A stretch of DNA of 64,000 nt, from the NCBI GenBank assembly GCA_023678885.1, contig CM042955.1, positions 32,272,088 through 32,336,087 of the forward strand, read 5' to 3'. The stretch is from Pogostemon cablin. Taxonomy: Eukaryota > Streptophyta > Magnoliopsida > Lamiales > Lamiaceae. The position numbers were made by a program, and so were the translations under genes. Positions 45,931 through 58,021 of the stretch are shown piece after piece; the first letter of the stretch is position 1, and every line of letters begins with the position of its first letter. The notes beneath the pieces were generated by a model. It was not told where the DNA came from. It worked only from the letters and a program-made list of their open reading frames with translations, and made no database searches.

Positions 45931-46094
45931 GAGTAGTATCAGAGCATGGTTTGGGTCCTGCAAACTATCTATGTACATGAACTCATTCCTTGGGAGAGCA
46001 GCTTTGCGTATAAGTGTTATTTTCCTTCTGTGTTGTTATGTGTTTTATAAATTATATTGGCCATGTGGTGTAGAACTTGTAGTTGGTAGACAAA

Positions 46095-46886
46095 ATGGAA
46101 AGAACTATGGGTGAAAGTTCTGAAAGTGATAGAGCTGCTGAGCAAATAACACCTACTGAAGGAAATAATAGTGATGCGGTGATTACTTGCCTGATGGAAC
46201 TGGTAGAGCGCCAGTCCCAACAGATACAATAACTAATTCAGCAGAGAGATATGGGTGGACAGCCAGAGGTTAATATTAATCACAATCAACGTTAAGTAGA
46301 ACGTGTGGAAATGGTTTGTGAAAGGTTTCGAAAGCTGAGCCCTCCAATATTTGAGAACGCAGTAGACCCCACAGATGCAGAGGATTGGTTACGCACGGTG
46401 GAAAACATGTTTCAATACAGTAGAATTCCAGAGGGGGACAGAGTGCTGTGTGCTTCTTTCATGTTACGAGAAAGTGCAGGCCACTGGTGGGATACGATTA
46501 AAAGTATCGAGGATGTCACGAATATGACATGGGAAAGGTTCAAGGAACTTTTCAGAAATAAGTACTTTACGGCACCAGTGAGAATGATGAAGATGAATGA
46601 GTTCATACAATTGAAGCAAGGTGGCATGTCAGTCACAGATTACCTTCGTAAGTTTGAGCAGTTGTCGAGGTTTGCTGAACATATGGTGAGTACGGAGGCA
46701 CTGAAAGTGGAGAGATTTGTGGAAGGCTTAAGGCCTGAACTTTACAGAGATGTGAGTATGGCGGGACTGCATGGAGCAACATACTCACAAGTTGCAGAAA
46801 GGGCTCAAATTGCTGAGCAAGCGGAGATGAGGATCAGACAAGCGCAAGCTATCAGGCGTCAATTTCAGCAGAAACCAATGCAGTAG
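46095..46886 (+). pseudogene. Gypsy unit 2 gag (broken)
   Basis: The same 263-codon frame as unit 1, starting at ATG 46095. The TAA at 46230-46232 and TAG at 46884-46886 are shared with unit 1. An additional TAA at 46293-46295 (CAA to TAA) is private to unit 2. The gag domain is open from 46305 to 46883 and contains the same motifs as unit 1. Confidence 0.88.
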
Positions 46887-46887
46887 T

Positions 46888-47675
46888 TTGGGAGAGTTGA
46901 TAAGAGGCCGATGCCATTTCAGAGGCCGAATTCAAATGTTCAAGTGGAGCAAGGACAGAGACGAGGAGAACCCAACAAGCATCCCAAATTCGATCAGGGT
47001 ATGGTGCCACCGGTGCTGCCACTACCTATATGCCCTAATAGTCTTAGATCACATGGTGGAGAGTGTCAAATTCCTCCGATAACATGTTACATATGCGGGG
47101 AGAAAGGACATGTGACTACTACTTATCCTAAGAAAGGGAAACAGGCACAGCAGGAAAGAGCTCCAGCTACGGTGTATACTTTGACGCGAGAGGAGGCAGA
47201 CGCGAATCCCTCAGTTGTCACGGGTAAGTTCTCTATTTTTGGCACTTCTACATATGTGCTATTTGATTCTGGAGCAACACATTTATTTGTATCCACTGAG
47301 TATGTGAGGAAGTTGGGTGGAACATCTAACTTGATGAAACTAATTATGAGGTGATGATACCTTCTGGTGAATCAAAGCAAACTAATCAACTTCTTCGAGG
47401 TTGTGTTATTCCTATTGAAGGAAAACAACGCTGACTTAATTGTGTTAAATATGAATGATTATGATATTATATTGGGTATGGATTGGCTGTCAAAGTATGG
47501 TGCTACAATAGATTGTCAGAAAAAGAGTATTACTTTTCAGCCATTGAAGGGAGAACCATTTACTTTTGTTGGAATCAAGAAAAGCTTCAGATTTCCAGTG
47601 ATATCAGCAGCAAAAGCACATCGGTTGTTGAAAAGTGATTGTGAGGGGTATCTGGTGAGTGTGATGAATGTTTAG
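46888..47675 (+). pseudogene. Gypsy unit 2 zinc knuckle and protease region (broken)
   Basis: The frame 46911-47354 reads the knuckle CYICGEKGHVTTTYPKKG, in which the last Cys is Tyr, and then the protease LFDSGATHLFVSTEYVRKLG. A private deletion near 47335 shifts the frame. The shared frameshift near 47420 precedes NADLIVLNMNDYDIILGMDW, which is intact here. A private TAG at 47673-47675 stops the linker to reverse transcriptase. Confidence 0.8.
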
Positions 47676-50601
47676 GGGCAGCAATGTCCAGTTCTTGATA
47701 ATGTACCAGTAGTTCGGGAATATCTGGAGGTATTTTCAGATGATCTTCCAGGTTTGCCACCAGACCGGAAAATAGAGTTTGTTATTGAGTTACAACCAGG
47801 AACTGCTCCTATATCTAAAGCGTCATACAGAATAGCACCAGCTGAACTGAAGGAATTGAAGATACAATTACAAGAGTTGCTGGACAAAGGATTCATCCAA
47901 CCTAGTTTCTCCTCTTGGGGAGCGCCAGTTCTGTTTGTTCGAAAGAAGGATGGCACATTGAGGATGTGCATTGATTATCGGGATCTCAACAAAGTTACGG
48001 TAAAGAATAAATATACATTGCCTCGCATTGATGATCTGTTTGATCAGTTACAGGGTACAGCTATTTTTTCTAAGATTGATTTGCGGTCGGGGTATCATCA
48101 GTTGAAGATTAGGGAGGAGGACATTCCGAAGACTGCTTTTAGTACAAGGTATGGGCATTATGAATTTTTGGTGATGTCGTTTGGTTTGACAAATGCTCCG
48201 GCAGCATTTATGGATTTGATGAATAGAGTATTTCAGGAATTTCTCGATAAGTTTGTGATTGTATTTATTGATGATATTCTGATTTACTCTAAGAATAAGG
48301 AGGATCATGCTCTGCACTTAAGAAAGGTGTTAGAGATTTTGAAGGAGAAGCAATTGTATGCGAAGTTTAAAAAGTGTAAATTTTAGTTGGATCGAGTTGT
48401 TTTCTTGGGTCACATGGTATCGGGAGAAGGAATTTCAGTGGATCCAGGTAAAGTAAGAGCGATCCATGATTGGCCACAACCCTCAAATCCCACTGAGGTT
48501 CGTAGCTTTCTTGGATTAGCGGGATATTATCGAAGGTTTGTTGAAGGATTTTCTAAGATTGCTTCACCATTAACACAGTTGACCAGGAAGAATGTAAAGT
48601 TCACATGGACGGAGGAATGTGAACAAAGTTTCCAAGAATTGAAGAGACGATTGACATCAGCACCTATTTTAACTATTCCAACGGAGACAGGAAACTTCAA
48701 GGTTTACAGTGATGCTTCAAAGAATGGTCTTGGGTGTGTATTGATGCAGAATGGGAAAGTGATAGCTTATGCATCCAGACAGTTAAGAGAGTATGAGAAG
48801 AATTACTCAACTCATGATTTAGAGTTAGCCGCAGTGGTGTTTGCACTCAAGATTTGGAGGCATTATCTGTATGGGGAATGTTGTGAGATCTATACTGATC
48901 ATAAGAGTTTGAAATATTTCTTCACTCAGAAAGAGTTGAATATGAGACAGAGAAGATGGTTGGAATTGGTGAAGGACTACGACTGTGCTATCAATTATCA
49001 TCCGGGTAAAGCCAATGTAGTTGCTGATGCATTGAGCCGAAAGGTAATACAGAGTATGGCTGCAACAAGCCTAAATCAGAAACCAGAATTGCTTGACTTG
49101 CAAAGATTGGATGTGGAGATCATTCAGGAAGGATCGTTAGAAGCAAAGATGGCAGCTTTGACACTTCGACCAACTTTGATGGATAAGATTCGACAGGGAC
49201 AAGAGGTGGATAAGTTGTTTGACAAGATAAAGAATAATATCAGCTCTGGAAAGTCTTCTGATTTTCAATTAAGAGTTGATGGCGTGATTCATTATAGAGG
49301 TCGATTATGTCTACCTGAAGTGGACGATATTCAGAAGGAAGTGATGGCAGAAGCTCATTCAACACCATACTCTATACATCCAGGAGCTACTAAGATGTAT
49401 AGAGACTTGAAGTTACATTATTGGTGGCCAGGGATGAAGAGAGATGTCACTCAATATGTGAAGCAATGTTTGACTTGTCAACAAGTCAAGGCTGAGCATC
49501 AGAGACCAGCAGGAACTTGCAGCCTCTATTTATTCCAGAATTGAAGTGGGAGAATATTACTATGGATTTGTTATCGGACTACCGAAGACGGTGAAAGGTC
49601 ACAATGCTATTTGGGTTATCGTGGATCGATTGACTAAGCCAGCTCATTTTCTTCCTATTTGTTCTACGTATTCAATGGATCGTTATGCACAGCTGTATAT
49701 TCAAGAGATTGTCAGACTCCATGGAGTACCACTTACCATTGTATCAGACAAAGATACAAGATTCTTGTCTGCTTTCTGGAATAGTTTACATATGGCGTTG
49801 GGGACACAATTATCTTTCAGCACAGCATTCCATCCACAGACAGATGGTCAATCAGAGCGTACAATACAAACCTTGGAGGATATGCTCAGAGCGTGTGTGT
49901 TGGATTTTCAAGGTCAGTGGAGTAAATTTTTGCCTTTGATAGAGTTCTCGTACAATAACAGTTATCAGTCTACCATCGGGATGGCTCCATATGAAGCATT
50001 GTATGGGAGAAAGTGTAGATCTCCAGTATATTGGGATGAAGTTGGAGAGAGGAAACTTTTGGGTCCAGACTTGATTCGTGAAATGTCAGAAGCTGTTACC
50101 CGTATACGAGAGAAGATGAAAGTTGCTCAAGATCGGCAAAAGAGTTATGCAGACAAACGGAGGAGAGAATTGGAATTTGAAGTGGGTGATCAGGTATTTC
50201 TGAAAGTATCTCCAATGAAGGGGATAATGTGATTTGGAAGGAAAGGGAAACTCAGTCCAAGATATGTTGGTCCCTTCACTATCATTGAGAGAGTTGGCAG
50301 TTTTGCCTATAAGTTGGAGTTACCAGCATCGATGTTTAGAGTACATGATGTGTTTCATGTGTCTATGTTGAGGAAGTATATTCCGAATCCATCTCATATT
50401 ATCAGGCAGGAACCAGTTGAGTTGAAAGAAGATTTGAGTTATGAAGAGATACCAATGAAAATTTTACAACGAGAAGTGAAAAAGCTCAGAAATAAAGAGA
50501 TATCATTAGTGAAAGTGTTATGGAGGAATCAATTAGTTGAGGAGGCTACTTGGGAAAGAGAGGATGAGATGATGGCTAAATATCCAGAACTCTTCAGGTA
50601 A
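47676..50601 (+). pseudogene. Gypsy unit 2 pol (broken)
   Basis: Reverse transcriptase is at about 47843-48386 with FIDDILIYS from 48263. The frame stops at TAG 48384-48386, where unit 1 has Trp. RNase H plus the integrase zinc finger are open from 48387 to 49544. TGA at 49542-49544 is private. The integrase core is at 49546-50232 with IVSDKDTRF and HPQTDGQSERT. TGA at 50230-50232 (CGA to TGA) is private. The C-terminal tail is open at 50314-50601. The frameshift at about 49565 is shared with unit 1. Because the two units carry different private stops, different stretches remain open in each. Confidence 0.92.
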
Positions 50602-50640
50602 GTAAATTTCGAGGACGAAATTTTTATAAGAAGGGAAGAA

Positions 50641-52448
50641 TGTAATACCCAAGCTTCTCACTACTAGTGTGCTAATATAATTTAATTTGTATTATATGCA
50701 TTTTATAATTATGTGGCAACTACGTGATTATTATGTGACAATTGTTTCTCAATTTTATTTATCTTTACATTTTATTTGAGATATCTGTGATAATAATGGT
50801 GACAATATGTGAATATATGTGTGCATAAATATTTACGTGTATTAATTTGGATATATGAGTAAATTATTTTATGTGTATAAATACACTTTTCTTAATTATT
50901 AAGTATCACACGTATTTTTATTATAATAATAATAATATAATAATAATAATAATAATATAAAAAAATATATATATAATAAAAAGTCAAAAGTGGTGGTTGC
51001 AGTGATGTTACATGTTGGCAGCCATTGAATTTTTTCATTCATGCATGGCTGCTGGCAGCCAAAATTGATTCATGCATGATTTTTTTTAATTTAAAAAAAA
51101 AATTTAACGGCCACCCCATTACCATTTTGCCTATATATACGCATGGGTGTTAGGGGTGATGTCCTGCACCCAAATCAATATGCACAAAAGAAAAAAAAAG
51201 AGAGAAAAAGGAGAGTGTGCCGGAACGGGACGGAAAGAATTAATTACGGTTCTTCATAGTATTACTATTGTCGGAGTTCAAGTAAGTAGAAGTCCAACTA
51301 CAATGCATAAATATTTTGTGTGTGAATTATTTGTGATTAATATGTGATAATTATGTTGAGAATTATTTGTGATTAGTTTAATTATGTTATGAATTATTTA
51401 GGATTAATTGATGATACAAGCTGTGGATTTATGTGATTTGAGATAATATCATTATAGATCTGTGTGATTGGAAACGGTTAAAAATATATATGTATGATTT
51501 GAGAAGATATTGGTTATAAGGATCTATGTGATCCGAGATGAAGTTGTTATCCTAAAAAGGGATCCGTATGATCCAAGGTGAAGTGATTATTTTATAAATA
51601 TATTTGTGATTGAGGTGAAGTTGTTATACCAGAAATGGATATGTGTGAATTAAAATTAAGTTGTTATTTTATTGTGATTAAATATTGATATTAATGTCAT
51701 AAATGATTTATGATGTATATTTAATTGCACTGGTTGCATACCATGCATAATCATGAAAAGTGTTTTCCCCAAAATTAATAAGATACTAATGGTGTGTGCG
51801 GCCACTATATATGCATCTCTGTCAGGGTTCGAAAAAATCGTCCCCGATATTTTTATTAGGGGTTCGGAAAAATCGTCCCCACCACTTTGCCAGAGTTCGG
51901 AAAAATCGTTCTCGGCATTATTTTTGGGGTTCGGAAAAATCGTCCCCATTGAGCTCATTTGGGGTGCATATCATAAGTGTGTCGTGGGGATCCCACAATG
52001 TGAACAGTTTTCAAAATAAAAGAGACCAACTAGAAAGATTAGAAAATAAATGCATTTTCATGCACTATCATGCATGATTTTTACTTACTGAGATTTTTGT
52101 CTCACTAGTTTATGCATTGTAGGTGAGCCTGATAATATTTGAGTATGTGGTGTAGTGTATTGTGAAAACTGTGGAGCTCCTACAAGGTTTCGAGTGGATG
52201 TACATAGATGACGACCTGTTGGACTAGGCCGTGGGCTTATTTCATTTCCGCTGATGTTTTGTTATATAATAAGTATTGTGATAAATTTGTGAGGTTTGAA
52301 GTGGTGACAGAAACCAGTTACGTATGTTGAACTGGTGTGACCGTTTGGATAGTATATATTATGTGAAAAAAAAAATATGTGCAGATTTTATAATGATGAT
52401 GTTTATGTTAATTAAAGAATTATAAGTTATGAAAAGTGGGTCGTGACT
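50641..52448 (+). repeat. Gypsy LTR 3
   Basis: 1808 bp. It ends GGGTCGTGACT, where the other copies have GGGTCATGACA, followed by the CCAGG duplication. The terminal A is changed or lost. Confidence 0.9.
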
Positions 52449-52563
52449 CCAGGATTTGAATTGATGTCCTTTCATTGATTCCTCCTAAATTGCATTGATT
52501 TATCCTAAAAATTTCATTTCAATTGGAATTTGGTTATTCACCATGTACGAGGATCCCCCCTAA

Positions 52564-52615
52564 GCATCCATGGCTGAATGGTTAAAGCGCCCAACTCATA
52601 ATTGACGAATTTGTA
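52564..52615 (+). pseudogene. trnI-CAU: Truncated plastid trnI-CAU
   Basis: It matches the plastid isoleucine tRNA from its first base (GCATCCATGGCTGAATGG) through the CAT anticodon loop. It breaks off before the T-arm and acceptor 3' side, so it cannot fold. The flank AACCATGTACGAGGATCCCC-like sequence upstream is the plastid rpl23-trnI spacer. Confidence 0.85.
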
Positions 52616-52745
52616 TTCCAAGTTCTTGCAGAGTGGAACCATGCAGTACCAGACACGAGATAGATCTTCCGAGGAACAAGGCCTTTTTCAAATAAGTTAA
52701 TTCATTTGGGACCCTGCGGATCCACTCTTTTTCCTATTCAAAGAT
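52616..52745 (+). pseudogene. ycf2: Plastid ycf2 fragment
   Basis: It reads LAEWNHAVPDTR, then after a 2-bp deletion RSSEEQGLFQIS and FIWDPADPLFFLFK, matching the ycf2 protein. About 125 bp. The frame is broken, so it is a non-functional nuclear copy. Confidence 0.85.
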
Positions 52746-52891
52746 AATTGAGCATGCCATGACCTTGTTAGGATCTCATATAAGCCTTTAATGCCCTGGC
52801 CTATAAATGGACCTTTATGAGCTTCTAAAATATCTTTTAGTCCATGACCAATGCCCCAGTTGGTCCTATATATGTGACCCGCTATCAGGAA
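52742..52891 (-). pseudogene. psaA: Plastid psaA fragment
   Basis: The minus strand encodes MFLIAGHIYRTNWGIGHGLK and continues LEAHKGPF, GLYEIL and SWHAQLSL, matching photosystem I P700 apoprotein A1. A few substitutions (for example GHK to GIK and TTSW to TRSW) are consistent with a drifting nuclear copy. It covers about 50 of about 750 residues. Confidence 0.9.
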
Positions 52892-54710
52892 CAAAATAGA
52901 TATATAGCTTTGTATCTTTCTTCATCTCCCGAAAATCCCATTTTCACTAAAATCCCGACTATTCTACTCTTATTCATCTCTTGGAGTCAAATCAGTAAGG
53001 GAGTTCACATCTTGAAATCCATCATCTCTTTCTCTTAACGGGAAAGCTGTCACTTTTTCATGATTAATAACTTCATGAAACTCAGCACATCTCCTCTGTG
53101 AAACCGGCAAACTTTATATTTTTTTCCGATGAAGAACCAACCTGGAGCACCTTTTGGTGCATACAGTTCAAAAAAAATAGCAAAAAAAAGAATCAATGTA
53201 TAGATTCCAGTCCTCTTTCTTTTTTCCTATTCTTTTTCATTTCTCGAGTTCAACCAAACCGGTTCAAACTGGTTCAAAGCTAGAAGCAGCTATATGTTGC
53301 GACACTTCAACTACGATGATCTTAGATTAGTCCATAATTACAAATTAAGCTAGTTTTTAAGGATATGTTGATAATCCTGCTAAGGAAAAGGTTTCTTTTG
53401 TTTATATAAATTATGCTTTGTGTTACTATTGTTCTTGGTGGTTTTCTTAATTATTGTAGTCCCACACTTTATTGTTTTAAACTCTTACATCAGGTTGTGA
53501 TAGAGGGGGAGGGGGGAGTTTCTCAATACCCATGTGAACTTTTATTTAATAATTTTTTTTTTGCAGTTCAAAAAATAAAATAAAAAAGTATACTAATAGT
53601 TTATATGGAGACGTAAAAACTTATCCTGGAGCGATGTCATACAAGTTTATGTCATTTTTGCTATGCCACCATCCAATGGTAGTACCACTTCAAAATTATT
53701 TAGTAGTATATGTCATTGTGTTGTAGTTCTGAAATAGAATATTGATATTATGTCCGATATTATTGTCATAACATTAAATGTCGGATTCAGTATCAGTTAA
53801 GGTATTGGTGCCCCGACATAGGGTCAATATCAAATCAGACATTTGGTGCTACGACAACAGTATCAAATATGGTGTCAGTATCTTATATCGGAGCCTTTAA
53901 CATTTTGACCGACACCAAATCCAGTATGCGATGCTATGCTATAGTGTCAGACATTATGTCAGTATTTTATGTTGATATCCGACATCATGACCAACATTGA
54001 ATAATAAAACTAAAAGAAAAGTGTGAGGGCATTTTTGTCTAAAAATTATCTTTTTTGAATATAAACGACATCTAAAACTTGTGTGTTTTCAGGGACACTA
54101 TAATGTTAGTACAACTTTTGAGAGTTCTTGTATATTTTCTGAAAGTTGTACCTTTTAATATTAAAAATATTTGTACATTCTTTAGTATAATAATTTATAT
54201 CCTTAATTTTTTTAGAAGAAAAATTATTTCTTTTAATAAAATATTTATATTATTCATATTTTAGTTGATCTTTTCAATAAAAAAATTATACATTATTAAT
54301 TAAAGTATGTATATTTTTTAAAACAAAATATTATACTCATATGAGTCATAACATTCAAGTTAAGTTTGCTAACTTTAAATTTTGGCTAAATTTTCAAATA
54401 ATAATAATAATAATAATAATAATATAATTAAATAATTAAATAGATAAAAAAAATTAATTGCAAAAATCTTCTGGTATACAGTACAGAGGGCACCCAGCCA
54501 CCCACAATTATTTCATTTCACGTCAATTCCCATTGAACTTGATTCAGCTTTTCTAAGATCTAGGTCATCCGATTAACCATTCTAAGGGTTTTAGATCACG
54601 CGAATTTCCCTCAAATTAAGTTCCTGATCTGTGATTTTCTCTTACAATTAAGGGGCATTCATTGTTTTAGGGTCTTCATCAGTGCACCGTTGAGAAATTG
54701 AGCTGCTATA
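52892..54710. other. Intergenic sequence upstream of the SNARE gene
   Basis: 52892-53290 resembles no nuclear gene and may be organellar. 53735-54000 holds several diverged copies of a short motif around GTGTCAGTATTNTAT and CCGACAT, perhaps a decayed transposon. A TAA microsatellite lies at 54399-54424. Promoter and 5' UTR of the SNARE gene probably fall in 54430-54710, but no core element stands out. Confidence 0.5.
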
Positions 54711-57700
54711 ATGCCGGTAAAGGCTGGAAATGCGTCGATTAGGGATCGGACGCAGGAGTTCTTAGGAATAGCAGAGAGGGTAAAGAAGTCGTTCTCCTCG
54801 CAGAATGGGCCGAGCAGTAGCGGATCGAGGTCGGAGGAGCCGCCTCGGTCGGCGGTGGCGATGCAGTCGGAGTTTAATCGGAGGGCGTCCAAAATTGGAT
54901 TCGGGATTCACCAGACGTCTCAGAAGCTAGCTAAGCTGGCAAAATGTGGGTAATTATTTTTATATGATTAAGTTTTTTTGTGGTTATTAGTTAATTGGGG
55001 ATATGGATGAAATTTTTTTTATTGCTTTTATTTTTATTATTGTATAAAAATTCGGAGTAATTGATTGAATTGCTTGCCTTTGATTGGGATTTGGATTTTC
55101 TGTCCTTGAACATCTATCAAATTCATCGCAGAACAATACATAGGATTTACCTTTTTTCAGAAATCACGCAGAAGTTTATCTAACTTCTCCATTCGGCTGT
55201 TTTATTTAGCTAGTGTTGAATAATGTTCAGTTTTCTGTTTCTGTGGTTTGAGAATTGTGCGAGGTGCTTATGGGTTAATTTACAATTTAAAGTTTTATTC
55301 TATATTGGATGTATTATTTGCCTGTATCTAAACCTGGTTGAGGGTTGATAACTCCTGTTCTTAAGTTTGTTTTGGGTTTTGATTTATAAAGTGTTTATAA
55401 AGATTAAGATGTTATGGGGGTTTGCAAGAGTTATTAATGGAAAATTTTAGTAAATATCTGAACTATTCAACCCGCTTGTTTATTTTATTTTTTTTATTTT
55501 AAGAGTTTAATTCAATGGATGATCATGTTCACGAATATGTGATCAATGATTGGCTCTGCTAGTTTATCACTGAATTTTTTTTATCATGGACGGGTTGTGG
55601 TTATGAAATTAAATATTGTCAATCAATTTGATCCACAATCCACATGTGGATATGGAGACCGGTCTATTTGAAATTTTAATTCTTCTTAAGACTTATATTT
55701 ATTATGAGTTCCATTGGTTACAGGTTGAGAATATATTCCTTTGAAATGCTTTAATGGATATTTAAATGAGACTCTTAGCTTGTTTTTTTTAGCACAACTT
55801 TATGTAATGTCTAATGATCATAACTCATCTTAAGACGCCGTAGCCTATGGGTAGAATATATAGGCTGTATATGACTTGGCAAAAATGGTTTGTATTGTTA
55901 GTGTTGCGACTAATAATGAATCTCATCATGTAGTTGACGTTAAAAAGATTTGGTGATTTTTGATTAATCACACACTTCAAAGAGTTTTCCTTCTCCTGTT
56001 TGCCATTGTAATTTGTATCGTTTGGCACAACTCACTAGCGGCGACTGCTTCATCTGTTCATCTTTTCTGCACCAAAATTATACTGTGCTTATTTTTTATT
56101 TCTAAAATTTATTTTCTTCGACTTATGATTCACATTTATAAAGTTATACTGGCATGGCCAAATCAGTAATATGATGATTTACATTGCAGTGGCAAAGCGG
56201 TCGTCAGTTTTTGATGACCCTACTATGGAAATTCAGGAGCTAACAGCAGTCATAAAGCAAGATATAACAGCTCTGAACTCTGCTGTGGTTGATCTCCAGC
56301 TTCTAAGCAATTCACGTAATGGAAATGGGCAGATATCCGCTGATACGACCACTCATTCTACTACAGTTGTCGATGATTTGAAGAATCGTTTGATGAGCAC
56401 AACAAAAGAATTCAAGGATGTGTTAACCCTGCGAACAGAGGTGAAAATTTTCTACATTTTTCCGTCTGTTATTATTTTGTATGTGATCTTGTTCAGGAAT
56501 TCTCAACTTCTGTTTCCATTTTGTTAGTGAATGGATGAATATTTATTTCTTATGCTGCCTTGAAATCGATACTTTCTTTGTAACAGAACTTGAAGGTTCA
56601 TGAGAACAGGAGACAGATATTTTCTTCAGCGCCCAAAAACTCTACCAATCCTTTTATCCGTCAGCGTCCTTTGGCTGCAAAGTCTGCTGCCAGTACGTCA
56701 GCTGCCAGCACATCAGCTGCCCCTCCGCTTCCATGGGCTAATGACACAGATTCTTCATCCCAATTGTTCCCTAAGTAAGAGCAAAAAATATTCTTAACAG
56801 TTTTTATCCTATGCAATTTCACTTCCAAGTGACTATTTGTCATTTCCAGAATTATGATTTTAGTTTGATGTTCATATAATAATGGTTTGATGTGGCTTGA
56901 GTATGTGTAGTATAGTTTTGAAGAGACCTGATCTATACACATATAGATTCTGCTATAGTATTGCATGATTACTTGCTCAAACAGCTTGAACTGAATTGCT
57001 AAGATATAAAAATACAGATTCATTTTCCCAAGGAACTTACTTTCTTAAGAATCTTAACACCTATCATAGGACTAAGGCAGATGGGGAGTCTCAGCCGTTG
57101 CTGCAGCAGCAACAAAATCAACAGCAACAGCAAATGGTTCCACTACAAGACAGCTACATGCAGAGTAGAGCTGAGGCTCTACAGAATGTGGAATCAACTA
57201 TTCATGAGTTGAGCAATATCTTCAATCAACTAGCTACCTTAGTTTCTCAGCAAGGAGAGATTGCTATCAGGTAACGTATGATTGATTAGTCGTTACATTA
57301 TTTAAGCATTCTGTACACATGGTACTCTGATGATAAATTTGACTTACCAATTATCTCTTGACTGTGCAATCCCTTATAATTATAACCATTCGTTGTTGCT
57401 CACTGATTTTTTTTAAAAAAATTTTGTTACTTTTCAAATGCTAATCACAAATTCACCATGTTCTGTGGATTTGCTTGGATCAGTTAAATGTTTATGTAAT
57501 TTTCAACTGGTTTAAGTGCAATTGGTTGCTAAACCCATTCTTAAATTCATTGACACAACTCTTTACACGCTTAACTGATTTATTGACTTCTGAAAGCTAA
57601 GATGATTTTCCCCTTTTTGGGAGTTAGGTATCCAAATAGGAAAATTGCCAAAAGTTTGAACTTTTGATATTGTTCTTAGATCTTACTTTGAAGTCCAATG

Positions 57701-58021
57701 GAGAAAAACATTAGCCTTCTTTAAGTTGAGGCTTCCGTCAAATAATCGAACTATGCCAATAAATGAAATGTGAATCCTTATAATTTATGATTGAAACCCA
57801 TCTTCTAATTCTTAAACCATTAAACCACTTGATTCTGAAATCTATAACTCGCATTTAACAGGATCGACGAGAACATGGAGGATACACTGGCGAATGTGGA
57901 AGGAGCCCAGGGAGCTCTGCTCAAGTATCTTAACAGCATCTCATCAAATCGGTGGCTGATGATCAAGATATTCTTTGTATTGATTTTCTTTCTCATGATA
58001 TTCCTCTTCTTTGTGGCCTAG
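54711..58021 (+). CDS. SYP32: Qa-SNARE of the SYP3 / Sed5 / syntaxin-5 group (syntaxin-32-like), five exons
   Basis: Exons 54711-54945, 56190-56440, 56587-56774, 57070-57270 and 57862-58021 join in frame with GT-AG introns and give 344 residues. Residues 11-17 are RDRTQEF, the short N-terminal motif by which Sed5/syntaxin-5 proteins bind the SM protein Sly1. About 55-200 is the three-helix regulatory region (SEFNRRASKIGFGIHQTSQK, SSVFDDPTMEIQEL). A Gln-rich linker is at 237-246. The SNARE helix runs about 256-320 with the zero-layer Gln at about 286 (SQQGEIAIRIDENM). A C-terminal membrane anchor spans about 322-344 (ending IFLFFVA). In Arabidopsis SYP31 and SYP32 act at the cis-Golgi in ER-Golgi traffic; the sequence is closer to SYP32. 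The first intron is 1.2 kb. The gene appears complete. Confidence 0.95.

Larger units (their letters stand above)
37612..52448 (+). mobile_element. Ty3/gypsy (Del/Tekay-like) array LTR-internal-LTR-internal-LTR with a single TSD CCAGG
   Basis: Three LTRs of about 1.8 kb (37612-39418, 44127-45930, 50641-52448) alternate with two internal units of about 4.7 kb (39419-44126, 45931-50640). CCAGG lies at 37607-37611 and 52449-52453, and no 5-bp duplication separates the units. The domain order gag, zinc knuckle, protease, reverse transcriptase, RNase H, integrase, chromo-like tail and the tRNA-Met primer site fit the Del/Tekay chromoviruses. Both units are inactivated, with shared and private lesions. 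Unequal recombination between LTRs after one insertion explains the structure best. Confidence 0.92.
52454..52891. other. Plastid-derived DNA (NUPT) made of joined fragments
   Basis: Three plastid pieces that are not all neighbours in a normal chloroplast genome follow each other: the rpl23-trnI spacer with part of trnI-CAU, a ycf2 fragment, and a psaA fragment on the opposite strand. Junctions are abrupt; the ycf2-psaA one shares AGAT. It starts exactly at the gypsy TSD, so the gypsy element appears to have inserted into or beside this DNA. 52892-53290 may be further organellar sequence but was not identified. Confidence 0.85.

Noticed and set aside
40532..48317. Minus-strand ORFs of 60-144 residues across the gypsy pol regions
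   Set aside because: Antisense shadows of the plus-strand reverse transcriptase and protease, repeated in both units.
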